Counted from the stretch's first letter, positions 45,219 to 54,468 are shown. The stretch: 64,000 nt of DNA from Vibrio breoganii (GCF_001677275.1 NZ_CP016178.1:1240001-1304000), one strand, 5' to 3'. Notes: generated by a model from the letters alone, not told the origin. Made by a program: numbers and translations.

Positions 45219-46090
45219 TGCGGATTTTCCCCTTTGATGATCTTCACCGATGCAGTCATGCCAATACGCAGTTGAATATCTTCAGGAACATGAGTCAATT
45301 TCACTTTCACTGGGATTCGTTGTGCTAGACGAATCCACTCAAAGTTAGGATTCACAACAGGTAACAAGCTGTTTCCCGTAGAGCCATCTTGCATCGAGAT
45401 GCCGTAACCAACACTTTTGATTTCCGCTTCTAACACGCGGTCAGATTGAGTCAGTAGCGTAACAAAGGAAAGATCGCCCTCATCGACACCTTGCAGATCA
45501 GTTTCTTTGAAAAAGCCTTCTATCCAAAAGCTGTCTTCATCAATAAGCGCGACTACCGGAGTATTCGCGGTAACTTGAGAGCCTTCTCGCAATTGCAAGT
45601 TAGTGATGTAGCCATCTGTTGGTGCATATACCTTAGTAAATTCAAGGTTCAGTTTTGCCTCTTCAACAGCGGCTTGCATCACCTCTAGGTTTGCCTTCGC
45701 TGTCTCTACCGCATTGCCTAAGTTATTTAGAGTCAATACTGGTACAGCTCCAGGCGCTCGCTTCTCAAGGCTGACTGCTCTTCGCTGCTCATCACGTGCT
45801 TTTTTAAGCAAAGCACTGGCTTGCTTTTTGCTTGCCAATGTTTTGTTCAGAGAAGCCTGATAAACACTCTGGTCAATCTCAAACAACAGATCACCTTTCT
45901 TCACTTGCACGTTGTCATTAACGTGCACATGAGTGACCTGACCTGTCACTCGAGGGGTAATCTCAACGATGTATGCTCGAACCTGACCATCTCGCGTCCA
46001 TGGATTTGAATCATAAGTAGAGTAAAGTGTGTAACCTACGAAGCCAGCCACAGCGACGAAGATTAATGTAGTGATATAACGCATCATCAT
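45215..46090 (-). CDS. HlyD/EmrA-type membrane fusion protein (AaeA-like)
   Basis: The 291-residue adaptor has an N-terminal anchor (MMMRYITTLIFVAVAGFVGYTLY) and a first biotinyl-lipoyl half (YIVEITPRVTGQVTHVHVNDNVQVKKGDLLFEID). A short coiled-coil hairpin (about 75-145) and the second lipoyl half (KVYAPTDGYITNLQLREGSQVTANTPVVAL) follow, then the beta-barrel. The ribosome binding site AAGG overlaps the stop of the DUF1656 gene 8 bp upstream. Together with the FUSC and DUF1656 proteins it makes an AaeXAB-like efflux unit. Confidence 0.9.
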   Translation of the reverse strand: MMMRYITTLIFVAVAGFVGYTLYSTYDSNPWTRDGQVRAYIVEITPRVTGQVTHVHVNDNVQVKKGDLLFEIDQSVYQASLNKTLASKKQASALLKKARDEQRRAVSLEKRAPGAVPVLTLNNLGNAVETAKANLEVMQAAVEEAKLNLEFTKVYAPTDGYITNLQLREGSQVTANTPVVALIDEDSFWIEGFFKETDLQGVDEGDLSFVTLLTQSDRVLEAEIKSVGYGISMQDGSTGNSLLPVVNPNFEWIRLAQRIPVKVKLTHVPEDIQLRIGMTASVKIIKGENPQ

Positions 46091-46098
46091 GCTTTACC

Positions 46099-46302
46099 TT
46101 AAACTAAATTCCAATAACGACTGATGACACCTACAAAGATCACCACCAGACTCAGCTCAAAAATCGCAGGTACAGCAATGTATCGGTAGATACCGACCTT
46201 GTTACCCACGAAAGAAAAAATTGTTGTTGCTAGATAGGAGACCAATACCGCCAATAACAAGGGCGGGAAATAAATCTCTCCAATAACCACTTCACTCGGC
46301 AT
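46099..46302 (-). CDS. DUF1656 small membrane protein (AaeX-like)
   Basis: The 67-residue frame begins at ATG 46302 (a TTG lies three codons earlier). MPSEVVIGEIYFPPLLLAVLVSYL and a second helix near the C-terminus (FELSLVVIFVGVISRYW) match the two-helix DUF1656/AaeX family. Its genes always precede AaeA/AaeB-type genes. Function is unknown, probably a pump subunit. It is the first gene of the operon. Confidence 0.88.
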   Translation of the reverse strand: MPSEVVIGEIYFPPLLLAVLVSYLATTIFSFVGNKVGIYRYIAVPAIFELSLVVIFVGVISRYWNLV

Positions 46303-46501
46303 AATTTCCAACCTGTAGCTCTGTTCAATAGCGCTAAGATACGATGGATTTGTAATAGGTTGTTAATCTCAGATGAAGGACAGAACCCGTCATAATCTGA
46401 AACAAAGAGAGAATATTGCATTCTTTTAAAGCGGATTAGTGGTCATTTTTGGATTTAGTTGTTACTGTTTTAAATACGATTTAGACCGAATAGACCTGTA
46501 T

Positions 46502-47410
46502 ATGAATTTCAGTCTCGAACAACTGCTTGCCTTCGTAAACGTTTATGAACAACTCTCTTTCAGCAAGGCAGCCGTTAAATTAAACAAGCACAGAACGACC
46601 ATTGGTCAAGTAATTACCAACTTAGAAGACCAGTTAGCAGTTACCCTGTTCAACAGAATTGGGCGCTCAGTCGAACCCACAGAAGATGGACACCTGCTGT
46701 ACCATTACGCCAAGCAAGCCATTGAACAGGCAAAAACCTTCGATAAGGTGGCTCTCAGCCTTTCGTATGGTGAATTGGAAAGTATCAATATCGCATACTC
46801 AAATATTCTGCCTCAAAAATTACTGGCTGACATTCGAGTGCAATTGGCAAAAGACTTTCCGAGCATGCGCGTGAACTTTAGCGCAAAAACCAAATCTGAA
46901 GTCAAAACTGGCTTAACCAACGGCGATATACACTTTGCGCTAGTAAATATTCACGAGAGCACTGCGATACATAGCTTAGATGCGACCTTCCTAGGGAATT
47001 TAGAGTTTCTACCTTTTGTTAAAAAAGACAGCGAAGTCACCAAGCTATCCTCAGACAAAGTGTATGGTGAGTTGCGTAATCAACGACAATTTGTGTTAAC
47101 TGCATTGGTTGATGACGGGATGAAAGACAAGATCTTGCTCTCTGCTGACCATGAAGAAATTGACCAGCTTTCGCTTATTGTAAAGTTAGTGCAAGAAGAA
47201 CTGGGCTGGGCATTGCTACCTAAATCACTAATGTCTTCAGACTACGTCAACGCAAATATGCAGCATGTCAAAATGGATCAAATGAAGCATGGATTCAAGT
47301 TTGGTTTTGCCCTGTGGTGTCCGCACTCTAAGCAAATTGCCACAGTGAAAAAATCAGTACTCATGGCGATAGATGCGTTCATCAATGAGCATATTATCAA
47401 GCAGATTTAA
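46502..47410 (+). CDS. LysR-family regulator divergent from the efflux operon (AaeR-like)
   Basis: The ATG at 46502 gives 302 residues starting MNFSLEQLLAFVNVYEQLSFSKAAVKLNKHRTTIGQVITNLE, a LysR winged HTH. A GTG 21 codons earlier (46439) would add an atypical hydrophobic tail. The effector domain spans about 90-295. Its position, divergent from DUF1656-HlyD-FUSC with a 199-bp shared promoter region, is the arrangement of aaeR and aaeXAB in E. coli, so it probably activates that operon when an aromatic acid or similar effector is present (inference). Confidence 0.88.
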   Translation: MNFSLEQLLAFVNVYEQLSFSKAAVKLNKHRTTIGQVITNLEDQLAVTLFNRIGRSVEPTEDGHLLYHYAKQAIEQAKTFDKVALSLSYGELESINIAYSNILPQKLLADIRVQLAKDFPSMRVNFSAKTKSEVKTGLTNGDIHFALVNIHESTAIHSLDATFLGNLEFLPFVKKDSEVTKLSSDKVYGELRNQRQFVLTALVDDGMKDKILLSADHEEIDQLSLIVKLVQEELGWALLPKSLMSSDYVNANMQHVKMDQMKHGFKFGFALWCPHSKQIATVKKSVLMAIDAFINEHIIKQI

Positions 47411-47845
47411 CGTCGTTCAAAAGGTGGCTTATTGGGAACCTGCTGACTCCTGTAGATGAAGAGATCCCCGATAAAACACTTTGGGGATGACGAATGTCGG
47501 TCATTGGTTCGAAAGGACTGACTGCTTCGTCGTTACCAAGGTGTTTTATTGGGAACCTGCTGGCTTCTGAAGGTGAAGAGATCCCCGATAAGACACTTCG
47601 GGGATGACAGAAATCGACCATTGTACATAGGGGCTAACCTCCCCGTCGTTACCAAGGTGTTTTATTGGGAACTTGTTGGCTTCTGCAGGTGAAGAGATCC
47701 TCGATAGGACACTTCGGGGATGACTAAAATCAACTATTCGTACGGAGGAGCTAACTTCTCCGTCGTTCCCAAAGTGTTTTATTGGGAATCTGCTGGCTCC
47801 TGTAGATGAAGAGATCCCCGATAAAACACTTTGGGGATGACAATA
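47411..47845. repeat. Tandem array of ~117-bp structured repeats, left of rbs operon
   Basis: Units begin with CGTCGTT at 47411, 47528, 47644 and 47761; the last is incomplete. Each has two hairpins, CCAA...TTGGGA near its start and ATCCCCGA...TCGGGGAT about 60 bp in. Units are 80-90% alike by eye. The array starts one base after the LysR stop codon and is followed by ~150 bp of unremarkable AT-rich sequence with two CTCTAGATCCTA copies. Confidence 0.9.
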
Positions 47846-48001
47846 GTGAACTTTAGTTTTGGGTACCTAACTCTCTAGATCCTACTACTCGAAATCACAT
47901 GTAACATGATATTAATCACACTCCCGTCTACCTCACTCTAGATCCTAGTCACACATTCTCCGACTACTCCTCGCTAATTAATCAATGTTGGTTATTATTC
48001 C

Positions 48002-48019
48002 CATCGATACGTATCGATG
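48002..48019. promoter_or_regulatory. Probable RbsR operator
   Basis: CATCGATACGTATCGATG is a perfect 18-bp palindrome with a central CG, 43 bp upstream of rbsD. LacI-family regulators such as RbsR, encoded at the end of this operon, bind even palindromes of this kind. Confidence 0.75.
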
Positions 48020-48062
48020 AGTTTAAAATCGACAATAGCGATAACACAGAAGGTCGCAAAAC

Positions 48063-48482
48063 ATGAAGAAAAGTACCCTAATTAATTCCGAGATTTCATA
48101 TCTAGTTTCCACTCTTGGCCATACAGATGAAATCACAATTTGCGACGCTGGTTTGCCCATCCCAGATGAAACTCAGCGAATCGATCTTGCACTGACACAC
48201 GGTGTGCCCTCGTTTATCGAAACGATCAAGGTGATCTTATCTGAGTCTCAAGTTGAGGGTGTCGTCCTCGCGGAAGAGTTCAAGGTTGTCAGTCCATCTC
48301 TTCATGATGCCTTCCTTAGTGAAATCGAAGCAGAACAAGAGCGCTGTGGAAAAAACATCACTATCACCTACATCTCTCATGAAGCTTTCAAAGACCAAAC
48401 GCGTCAAAGCCGCGCTGTGGTCAGAACTGGCGAATGCACACCCTACGCTAACGTTATTTTCCAAGCTGGCGTCGTCTTTTAA
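48063..48482 (+). CDS. rbsD: D-ribose pyranase
   Basis: The 139-residue RbsD/FucU-family protein starts MKKSTLINSEISYLVSTLGHTDEITICDAGLPIP, which carries the catalytic His and Asp. SRAVVRTGECTPYANVIFQAGVVF is the conserved C-terminus. It interconverts beta-pyranose and beta-furanose ribose so that ribokinase can act. It is the first gene of the rbs operon, just behind the operator palindrome. Confidence 0.96.
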   Translation: MKKSTLINSEISYLVSTLGHTDEITICDAGLPIPDETQRIDLALTHGVPSFIETIKVILSESQVEGVVLAEEFKVVSPSLHDAFLSEIEAEQERCGKNITITYISHEAFKDQTRQSRAVVRTGECTPYANVIFQAGVVF

Positions 48483-48504
48483 TCCATTGGTTTAAGGAAC
48501 TGGT

Positions 48505-50010
48505 ATGAATCAAGCCATTCTACAACTAGCCGACATCGAGAAAGCTTTCCCTGGAGTGAAGGCTTTGGATAAGGCGAGCCTTAATGTTTATCCCGGTCGT
48601 GTCATGGCACTGATGGGTGAAAACGGCGCAGGCAAGTCCACTTTGATGAAAGTACTCACCGGCATCTACAGCAAAGACTCTGGTTCTATTGCTTATCAGG
48701 GTTCAACGGCCTCCTTCAAGGGGCCACGAGACTCTCAAGAAGCAGGCATCAGTATCATTCATCAGGAACTCAACCTTATTCCTGAGCTGACTATCGCAGA
48801 AAACATCTTCCTTGGTCGCGAGTTCACCTCTAAGTTTGGTCGAATTCAATGGGATCAAATGTACCAAGAAGCTGACCAATTATTAGCGCGTTTGAACGTG
48901 AAACACAGCTCAAAAACGCTATTGGGCGACCTTAGTCTTGGCGAGCAGCAGATGGTCGAAATTGCCAAAGCTCTGTCTTTCAAATCAAAAGTCATCATCA
49001 TGGATGAGCCGACCGATGCATTGACCGATACTGAGACTGAATCGCTGTTTGCAGTTATCAGAGAACTTCGCGAGCAAGGCTGTGGCATCGTTTATATCTC
49101 TCACCGATTAAAAGAAATCTTCCAGATCTGTGATGACATTACTGTACTTCGTGACGGCAAATTCATTGGTGAATGTGAGGTTGCTAACACCGATGAAGAT
49201 GGCCTGATTGAAATGATGGTTGGTCGAAAACTGGAAGAACAATACCCTCGCGTTGACGTTAGACACGGTGACACCTGCCTAGAAGTAAAAGGGCTAACGG
49301 GCTCTGGTGTGCATGACATCAGCTTTAACCTTAAGCGCGGAGAGATCCTTGGGGTGTCCGGTCTTATGGGCGCTGGACGCACTGATCTGATGAAGGTGAT
49401 CTACGGTGCCCTTCCAAGCGAGCGCGGCGTGATCAATCTTAATAACCGAACAATTAACCCAGTGAGCCCTCAAGATGGCTTGGCCAACGGCATCGCTTAT
49501 ATCTCAGAAGATCGTAAAGGCGACGGGCTGGTCCTTGGGTTGTCTGTTAAAGAAAACATGTCACTAAGCGCCTTAGACAAGATCACCAAGGGCGGGCGCA
49601 TTCAGCACGATGCAGAAGCCATTGCGGTTGAGGACTTCATTCGTTTATTCAATATCAAGACGCCTACTCGCGAACAAATCATCGGTAACCTATCTGGTGG
49701 TAATCAGCAGAAAGTAGCGATAGCAAAAGGCCTAATGACTAAGCCAACGGTGCTGATTCTCGATGAACCCACTCGCGGCGTAGATGTTGGTGCCAAAAAA
49801 GAAATCTATCAATTGATCAACAAGTTTAAAGCCGATGGCATGAGCATCATCTTAGTCTCTTCTGAAATGCCCGAGGTGCTGGGTATGAGTGACCGCATTC
49901 TAGTAATGCACGAAGGCCGAATCAGTGGCGAGTTTGAAGCACATGAAGCCGATCAAGAAAAACTAATGGCATGCGCCGTGGGCAAAAAAATTAATGAGGT
50001 AGCAGCATGA
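48505..50010 (+). CDS. rbsA: Ribose ABC transporter ATP-binding protein
   Basis: The 501-residue tandem ABC ATPase has Walker A GENGAGKSTLMK in the first half. The first-half signature is LSLGEQQMVEIAKAL with Walker B VIIMDEPTDAL, and the second-half signature is LSGGNQQKVAIAKGL with Walker B VLILDEPTRGVD. The second Walker A is degenerate (SGLMGAGRTDLMK), as normal for sugar ABC importers. It energises ribose uptake through RbsC and overlaps rbsC by 4 bp. Confidence 0.97.
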   Translation: MNQAILQLADIEKAFPGVKALDKASLNVYPGRVMALMGENGAGKSTLMKVLTGIYSKDSGSIAYQGSTASFKGPRDSQEAGISIIHQELNLIPELTIAENIFLGREFTSKFGRIQWDQMYQEADQLLARLNVKHSSKTLLGDLSLGEQQMVEIAKALSFKSKVIIMDEPTDALTDTETESLFAVIRELREQGCGIVYISHRLKEIFQICDDITVLRDGKFIGECEVANTDEDGLIEMMVGRKLEEQYPRVDVRHGDTCLEVKGLTGSGVHDISFNLKRGEILGVSGLMGAGRTDLMKVIYGALPSERGVINLNNRTINPVSPQDGLANGIAYISEDRKGDGLVLGLSVKENMSLSALDKITKGGRIQHDAEAIAVEDFIRLFNIKTPTREQIIGNLSGGNQQKVAIAKGLMTKPTVLILDEPTRGVDVGAKKEIYQLINKFKADGMSIILVSSEMPEVLGMSDRILVMHEGRISGEFEAHEADQEKLMACAVGKKINEVAA

Positions 50011-50993
50011 GTAGCAATGCTATGAGTAAGACAAACACCGAAACACACGGTAAAAAACTGTTCAGCAAAGAGTGGCTAATAGAACAAAAATCATTGATAG
50101 CACTGCTGTTTTTGATTGTTGTTGTGTCGTTTCTTAACCCGAACTTCTTTACTGTCGACAACATCTTAAACATCCTTCGTCAAACCAGTGTAAATGCGAT
50201 TATCGCGGTGGGTATGACGCTGGTTATTCTTACTGCTGGTATCGACCTGAGTGTCGGCTCTGTGCTGGCGCTATGTGGTGCCTTCGCAGCAAGTTTGATC
50301 GCACTGGAAGTACCCGTGTTCTTCGCAGTACCTACCGCACTGGTTGCAGGTGCGGGTCTAGGCGCAATCAGTGGCATCATTATTGCTAAGGGTAAGGTGC
50401 AAGCCTTTATTGCCACGCTAGTAACGATGACGCTCTTGCGCGGCGTGACTATGGTGTATACCGATGGTCGCCCAATCTCTGCAGGCTTTACAGATACCGC
50501 TGATGCATTTGCATGGTTTGGTACTGGTTATGCAATGGGCATCCCTGTTCCGGTGTGGATCATGGTTGGTGTATTTGCCACTGTTTGGTACCTACTTAAC
50601 CATACCCGCTTTGGTCGCTACGTTTACGCTCTTGGTGGTAATGAATCTGCTGCTCGTCTTTCAGGTATCAATGTCGATAGAGTAAAGATTGGTGTTTACG
50701 CTATTTGTGGTTTGCTAGCAGCACTCGCAGGCATCATCGTGACCTCTCGTCTATCTTCAGCTCAACCTACTGCGGGTATGGGCTATGAACTCGATGCCAT
50801 TGCTGCGGTAGTTCTGGGTGGCACCAGTTTAATGGGCGGCAAGGGACGTATCATGGGTACCTTAATTGGTGCACTCATCATCGGCTTCCTAAACAACGCA
50901 CTTAACCTTCTAGACGTATCTTCTTATTTCCAGATGATAGCCAAAGCTGTGGTCATTCTTCTGGCAGTAATGGTAGACAATAAAAATAAATAA
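50007..50993 (+). CDS. rbsC: Ribose ABC transporter permease
   Basis: The 328-residue membrane protein has about ten helices. It contains the family blocks NILRQTSVNAIIAVGMTLVI, TAGIDLSVGSVLAL, TRFGRYVYALGGNESAARLSGINVD and YELDAIAAVVLGGTSLMGGKG. It forms the ribose channel with RbsA. Its start is embedded in the rbsA stop region (ATGA overlap). Confidence 0.97.
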   Translation: MSSNAMSKTNTETHGKKLFSKEWLIEQKSLIALLFLIVVVSFLNPNFFTVDNILNILRQTSVNAIIAVGMTLVILTAGIDLSVGSVLALCGAFAASLIALEVPVFFAVPTALVAGAGLGAISGIIIAKGKVQAFIATLVTMTLLRGVTMVYTDGRPISAGFTDTADAFAWFGTGYAMGIPVPVWIMVGVFATVWYLLNHTRFGRYVYALGGNESAARLSGINVDRVKIGVYAICGLLAALAGIIVTSRLSSAQPTAGMGYELDAIAAVVLGGTSLMGGKGRIMGTLIGALIIGFLNNALNLLDVSSYFQMIAKAVVILLAVMVDNKNK

Positions 50994-51005
50994 CACCCTG
51001 AGAAC

Positions 51006-51032
51006 AAAGTGGTCACGGATTGTGGCCACTTT
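51006..51032 (+). other. Intercistronic hairpin between rbsC and rbsB
   Basis: AAAGTGG (51006-51012) pairs with CCACTTT (51026-51032). The hairpin lies 13 bp after the rbsC stop and 32 bp before the rbsB start. It is not followed by a T-run, so mRNA stabilisation is more likely than termination. Confidence 0.7.
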
Positions 51033-51063
51033 AGTGAACCTCTCCCTACACAAGGAAAGCATA

Positions 51064-51945
51064 ATGAAAAAACTAACAACTCTTATCTCTGCCGCGCTCT
51101 TGTCGTCGACTATGTCTGTTTCAGCACAGGCTCAAGACACACTAGCGATCGTGGTTTCTACACTGAACAACCCGTTCTTTGTCACCATGAAAGATGGCGC
51201 TGAAGCAAAGGCAAAAGAGCTAGGTTATAACCTTATCGTTCTGGACTCACAAAACGATCCAAGCAAAGAGCTTTCCAATGTAGAGGACCTTACTGTTCGC
51301 GGTGTTAAAGCTATCCTAATCAACCCTACAGACTCGGACGCTGTATCCAACGCTATTCGTATGGCTAACCGCTCAGGCATTCCTGTATTGACATTAGACC
51401 GTGGTGCAAGCCGAGGTGAAGTCGTCAGCCATATCGCATCAGACAACGTTGCTGGCGGTGAAATGGCCGGTAAATTCATCATGGAGCGCGTCGGTGAGAA
51501 AGCGAAGGTTATCCAGCTTGAAGGTATTGCTGGTACTTCTGCGGCACGTGAACGTGGCGAAGGCTTTATGAAGGCCGTTGACGGCGGTGGTATGGAGCTA
51601 CTTGCTAGCCAGCCAGCTGACTTCGACCGCACCAAAGGCCTAAACGTTATGGAAAACCTACTAGCGGCAAACCCGAACGTTCAAGCTGTTTTTGCTCAGA
51701 ATGATGAAATGGCACTGGGCGCACTACGTGCCATCCAAGCATCAGGTAAAGACGTGACTATTGTGGGCTTTGACGGCACTGACGACGGTATCGCAGCCGT
51801 TAATCGCGGAATGCTATCAGCAACGATTGCACAGCAACCAGATATGATCGGCGCTCTAGGTGTAGAGACTGCAGATAAGGTTCTTAAGGGCCAAGACGTA
51901 GAGCAGTACATCCCTGTTCCTCTAAAAGTAGTGACTAAGCAATAA
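51064..51945 (+). CDS. rbsB: D-ribose periplasmic binding protein
   Basis: The start at 51064 behind AAGGAAAG gives 293 residues with a Sec signal peptide (MKKLTTLISAALLSSTMSVSAQA followed by QDTL). The mature protein matches RbsB: LAIVVSTLNNPFFVTMKDGAEAKAKELGYNL, LTLDRGASRGEVVSHIASDNVAGG, ARERGEGFMKAV, and FAQNDEMALGALRAIQ. It captures ribose for RbsAC and also feeds Trg-type chemotaxis in relatives. Confidence 0.97.
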   Translation: MKKLTTLISAALLSSTMSVSAQAQDTLAIVVSTLNNPFFVTMKDGAEAKAKELGYNLIVLDSQNDPSKELSNVEDLTVRGVKAILINPTDSDAVSNAIRMANRSGIPVLTLDRGASRGEVVSHIASDNVAGGEMAGKFIMERVGEKAKVIQLEGIAGTSAARERGEGFMKAVDGGGMELLASQPADFDRTKGLNVMENLLAANPNVQAVFAQNDEMALGALRAIQASGKDVTIVGFDGTDDGIAAVNRGMLSATIAQQPDMIGALGVETADKVLKGQDVEQYIPVPLKVVTKQ

Positions 51946-51954
51946 CCCTTTCTA

Positions 51955-51985
51955 TCCAGCCCTTGCCTCTCCACCAAGGGCTGGA
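51955..51985 (+). terminator. Strong hairpin between rbsB and rbsK
   Basis: TCCAGCCCTTG (51955-51965) pairs perfectly with CAAGGGCTGGA (51975-51985) with a 9-base loop and no T-run. It probably protects the rbsDACB message or partially attenuates rbsKR. Confidence 0.75.
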
Positions 51986-52050
51986 CAGATACGCCTGAGC
52001 TCTAATTCCTAGAGTTCATACTTATCTGTTTATATCTGTGAGGACCACCA

Positions 52051-52965
52051 ATGAGCAAATTAGTCGTTTTGGGTAGCGTGAACGCTGACCATGTTTTGCA
52101 GGTTCCATCGTTTCCTCGTCCCGGTGAGACATTGCACGGGCGAAGCTATCAAGTTATCCCTGGAGGGAAAGGGGCTAACCAAGCCGTTGCGGCCGCTCGT
52201 TTAGGCGCTGATATTGCTTTCATTGCTGCCGTGGGTAATGACGCGTTTGGCCTTAATATCGTTAAGAGCTTTGCGAGCGATGGCATTGATGTCTCTGGTG
52301 TAAAAGTCACTTCTGACTTTCCGACAGGCATTGCTATGATCCAAGTATCCGATAGCGGCGAAAACAGCATCTGTATCTCAGCCGAAGCCAACGCTACCCT
52401 AACCGAACAGTCGATAGAGCAAGACCTTCCTAGCATCGCCTCTGCTGACTACCTCTTGATGCAATTAGAAACGCCAATGTGTGGCGTGACAAAAGCCGCG
52501 CTGCATGCCAATTCACACAATACCAAGGTTATCCTCAACCCTGCTCCAGCTTGCCCTCTGTCTGACGAACTTCTTGAACAAGTCGACATCATCACCCCAA
52601 ATGAAACTGAAGCAGAAGTACTGACAGGTATTGCAGTTACAGACCAAACAACGGCACAATTAGCCGCAGATGAATTGCACAGCAAGGGCATCACCACAGT
52701 GATGATCACTCTTGGTGCGAAAGGGGTTTGGCTGAGTGAAAACGGCAGCGGGCAACTTATCGAAGGTTTTCGCGTAGAAGCTACCGATACTACGGCGGCG
52801 GGTGATACCTTTAATGGTGCTTTGGTGACTGGCTTGATTGAAAACAAGTCCATGCACGACGCCATCATCTTTGCTCATGCGGCAGCGGCAATCTCAGTCA
52901 CTCGATTTGGCGCGCAAACTTCTATCCCAACGAGACAAGAAGTCGATGCATTTTTACAGCAATAA
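52051..52965 (+). CDS. rbsK: Ribokinase
   Basis: The 304-residue PfkB-family sugar kinase starts MSKLVVLGSVNADHVLQVPSFPRPGETLHG. PGGKGANQAVAAARLGAD is the N-terminal signature, and DTTAAGDTFNGALVTGLIE holds the C-terminal signature with the catalytic Asp. It phosphorylates ribose to ribose 5-phosphate. It is followed 14 bp later by rbsR. Confidence 0.97.
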   Translation: MSKLVVLGSVNADHVLQVPSFPRPGETLHGRSYQVIPGGKGANQAVAAARLGADIAFIAAVGNDAFGLNIVKSFASDGIDVSGVKVTSDFPTGIAMIQVSDSGENSICISAEANATLTEQSIEQDLPSIASADYLLMQLETPMCGVTKAALHANSHNTKVILNPAPACPLSDELLEQVDIITPNETEAEVLTGIAVTDQTTAQLAADELHSKGITTVMITLGAKGVWLSENGSGQLIEGFRVEATDTTAAGDTFNGALVTGLIENKSMHDAIIFAHAAAAISVTRFGAQTSIPTRQEVDAFLQQ

Positions 52966-52979
52966 CTAAAGGACGTTAC

Positions 52980-53990
52980 ATGGCTTCAATGAAAGACATC
53001 GCTAAATTAGCCGGGGTTTCGACCTCGACGGTAAGTCATGTGATCAGTAAACGACGCTACGTCAGTGAAGAAATATCCGAGCGAGTTAACAAAGCCGCCA
53101 AAGAGTTGAATTACTTCCCTTCTGCTTTGGCGCGCAGTCTGAAAATGAATCGCACTAATACCATTGGCATGTTGGTGACCAACTCCACCAACCCGTTTTT
53201 TGGCGAGGTGGTAAAAGGCGTTGAAAGACACTGTTATGAGAAAGGCTACAACCTGATCTTATGCAACACAGAAGGCGACCATAACCGCATGCGCGAATCT
53301 ATCGACACCTTAATGCAGAAAAGGGTCGATGGCTTGATACTCATGTGTCCTTCACTTGAGGGCGAAAAGTTAGAGTCTTTTGAGCGTTCTCCTAACATTC
53401 CAGTAGTGGTGATGGATTGGGGCACCATGAGCTTTGAAAGTGACAAGATCCAAGATAACTCTCTGCATGGCGGGTATCTCGCCGCTCAGCACCTGATTGA
53501 GCACGGTCATCGCAATATCGGCTGTATTACCGGCCCAATGTCTAAGTATCAAGCGCAGAAGCGTTTTGAAGGATTTAAGCAGGCACTACAGCAGGCCGAT
53601 ATTGACCTAAACTCGCAATGGGTCGATGAAGGTAACTTTGAATGTGACGGTGGCTACAACGCCATGCAGCGCATTCTTAAGCAAGACAAACTGCCAAGCG
53701 CCGTCTTCGTATGCAACGACATGATGGCGATGGGGGCGATTAATGCCGCGCATGAGTTAGGCATTACTATACCCGAACAACTCTCCATCATTGGCTACGA
53801 TGATTTGCACATCGCACGATTTATGAGCCCGGCACTGACCACCATTCATCAGCCAAAATTTCGACTGGGTAAGGCAGCAGTGGACGCTATTTTGCAGAAA
53901 CTGAGTAATGCTGATGCACCACATAAAACGGTACAACTAGAGCCTAAATTGGTAGAAAGAAACACCGTGAGAACGGTTGTCGAACAGTAG
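52980..53990 (+). CDS. rbsR: Ribose operon repressor, LacI family
   Basis: The 336-residue LacI-family repressor starts MASMKDIAKLAGVSTSTVSHVISKRRYVSEEISERVNKAAKELNY, a helix-turn-helix and hinge. A ribose-binding-protein-like core with NSTNPFFGEVVKGVERHCYEKGYNLILCNTEGD and IPEQLSIIGYDDLHIARFMSPALTTI follows. The gene ends the rbs operon, as in E. coli, and the 18-bp palindrome upstream of rbsD is its likely site. Confidence 0.96.
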   Translation: MASMKDIAKLAGVSTSTVSHVISKRRYVSEEISERVNKAAKELNYFPSALARSLKMNRTNTIGMLVTNSTNPFFGEVVKGVERHCYEKGYNLILCNTEGDHNRMRESIDTLMQKRVDGLILMCPSLEGEKLESFERSPNIPVVVMDWGTMSFESDKIQDNSLHGGYLAAQHLIEHGHRNIGCITGPMSKYQAQKRFEGFKQALQQADIDLNSQWVDEGNFECDGGYNAMQRILKQDKLPSAVFVCNDMMAMGAINAAHELGITIPEQLSIIGYDDLHIARFMSPALTTIHQPKFRLGKAAVDAILQKLSNADAPHKTVQLEPKLVERNTVRTVVEQ

Positions 53991-54000
53991 ATTCGGTACC

Positions 54001-54468
54001 CGTCGTTCTTGGGGTGTTTGATTGGGAACCTTTTGGCTTCTGCAGGTGAAGAGATCCCCGATAAGACACTCCGGGGATGACGAATGTCGGTCATTGGTTC
54101 GAAGGGACTAACTTCTTCGTCGTTCCCAAGGTGTTTTATTGGGAACCTGTTGGCTACCGAGGGTGAAGAGATCCCCGATAAGACACTCCGGGGATGACGA
54201 ATGTCGGTCATTGGTTCGAAAGGACTAACTTCTTCGTCGTTCCCAAGGTGTTTTATTGGGAACCTGATAGCTTCTGAAGGTGAATAGATCCCCGATAGGA
54301 CACTTCGGGGATGACGAATGTCGGTCATTGGTTCGAAAGGACTAACTTCTTCGTCGTTCCCAAGGTGTTTTATTGGGAACCTGATAGCTTCTGAAGGTGA
54401 AGAGATCCCCGATAGGACACTTCGGGGATGACGAATGTCGGTTGTTGCTACGTAGGGACTGACACAGC
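54001..54468. repeat. Tandem array of 117-bp structured repeats, right of rbs operon
   Basis: Units start with CGTCGTT at 54001, 54118, 54235 and 54352, an exact 117-bp period, and are more alike than those of the left array. Each has hairpins TCCCAA...TTGGGA and ATCCCCGA...TCGGGGAT (9-base loop). They have the same orientation and the same family as 47411-47845. Because 117 is divisible by 3, a spurious long reading frame runs through on the minus strand. Confidence 0.93.

Noticed and set aside
47397..47621. 74-codon minus-strand frame in the left repeat array
   Set aside because: Same repeat-derived pseudo-frame as at 53849-54538; not a gene.
47880..47915. Possible CRP site upstream of the rbs operon
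   Set aside because: The sequence has ATCACATGTAACATGAT but not the TGTGA-N6-TCACA arrangement, so I could not support it.
47411..54468. Possible CRISPR array
   Set aside because: Repeats are ~117 bp with the full unit conserved and no variable 30-40 bp spacers; no cas genes are present.
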